Positions 63,857 through 64,000 of a stretch of DNA of 64,000 nt are shown piece after piece. The DNA lies in the NCBI GenBank assembly GCA_023336205.1, contig JALQCR010000014.1, forward strand, positions 1 through 64,000, written 5' to 3'. This DNA comes from Pseudanabaena sp. Salubria-1 (lineage in GTDB: Bacteria; Cyanobacteriota; Cyanobacteriia; Pseudanabaenales; Pseudanabaenaceae). Within the stretch, counting starts at the first letter, position 1; each line of letters begins with the position of its first letter. A program made the translations under genes and the position numbers. The notes below the pieces were generated by a model, which had not been told where the DNA came from, did not search any database, and was given only the letters and a program-made list of their open reading frames with translations.

Positions 63857-64000
63857 TTGAGCCAAAAACTTCCCAAATCACTATATATACATATTCCCTT
63901 TTGCAAGCGACGCTGTTTTTATTGTGACTTCGCAATTACTACTGGCGGCGAGAATCTGAAGCAGCAATATGTGGATGTGCTATGTCAAGAGATTGCGCTC
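63857..64000 (+). CDS. hemW: Radical SAM haem chaperone HemW, 5' end only
   Basis: An open frame running off the window end reads SQKLPKSLYIHIPFCKRRCF followed by YCDFAITTGGENLKQQYVDV and LCQEIAL. YIHIPFCxxxCxYCDF is the radical SAM cluster motif (CxxxCxxC) at the very N-terminus of HemW (formerly called HemN-like). No ATG precedes it in frame after the stop at about 63803; TTG at 63857-63859 (LSQKLPKS) is the best start candidate. HemW binds haem and is not a coproporphyrinogen oxidase. Confidence 0.85.
   Translation, partial: MSQKLPKSLYIHIPFCKRRCFYCDFAITTGGENLKQQYVDVLCQEIAL

Overview
The window comes from a cyanobacterial chromosome, most likely a Pseudanabaena-like organism. HIP1 octamers (GCGATCGC) are frequent. 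There is a complete phycocyanin rod operon (cpcB, cpcA, two rod linkers, cpcD), plus apcD, the bilin reductase pcyA, ftsH, xisHI, and a dnaN next to a cluster of DnaA boxes that looks like the chromosomal origin. The genus is an inference from gene content and the style of intergenic repeats; no 16S rRNA is present.

Layout. (1) 120-5661, minus strand: an extracytoplasmic-function sigma factor of the ECF42 type (C-terminal TPR-like extension) with three YCII/DGPF proteins, a VOC-fold protein, a DUF1579 gene cut by an IS1-like element and a frameshifted DUF1772 gene. Three copies of the same promoter-like pair (TGTCGA, 17 nt, C/T-GACTA) precede members of this cluster. (2) 5997-9753: a transglutaminase-like membrane protein apparently without its catalytic Cys and His, apcD and msrB. 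(3) 9840-25112: a two-partner secretion locus wrecked by insertion sequences. tpsB is cut at codons 4-6 by an IS1-like element. Divergent tpsA is cut by an IS4-like element, by an IS630 element that itself holds an ISL3 element, and by an ISKra4 element. Removing the insertions and one copy of each target duplication restores a single frame of 1413 codons: signal peptide, TPS domain, DUF4347, beta-helix repeats and a C-terminal CHAT caspase-like protease. A remnant of a second tpsA-like gene follows, itself hit by another ISKra4 copy. (4) 25122-30083: DUF3769/OstA outer-membrane protein, dnaN, oriC and a TPM-domain (Psb32-like) protein. (5) 30134-43822: an acidic unknown protein, a tandem full plus truncated transposase copy, DUF4079, purT, a 1660-residue STAND ATPase with 14 WD40 repeats, a prohibitin and pyrE. 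(6) 44032-51421: the phycocyanin operon, a secreted beta-propeller and pcyA. (7) 51692-57706: response regulators and a defence/addiction-type cluster (VapBC-like, DUF433, retropepsin-like, TacAT-like). (8) 57843-64000: ftsH, xisHI, a Tat-exported pseudo-caspase, a Uma2 nuclease-like protein and the 5' end of hemW.

Two genome-wide features stand out. Almost every intergenic gap carries one or more perfect 30-60 bp hairpins, often ending in AAACCC/GGGTTT and with a tiny loop such as TTC or TTT. At three such gaps the sequence dissolves into long G, C, A or T runs, which I read as sequencing or assembly artefacts at hairpins rather than biology.
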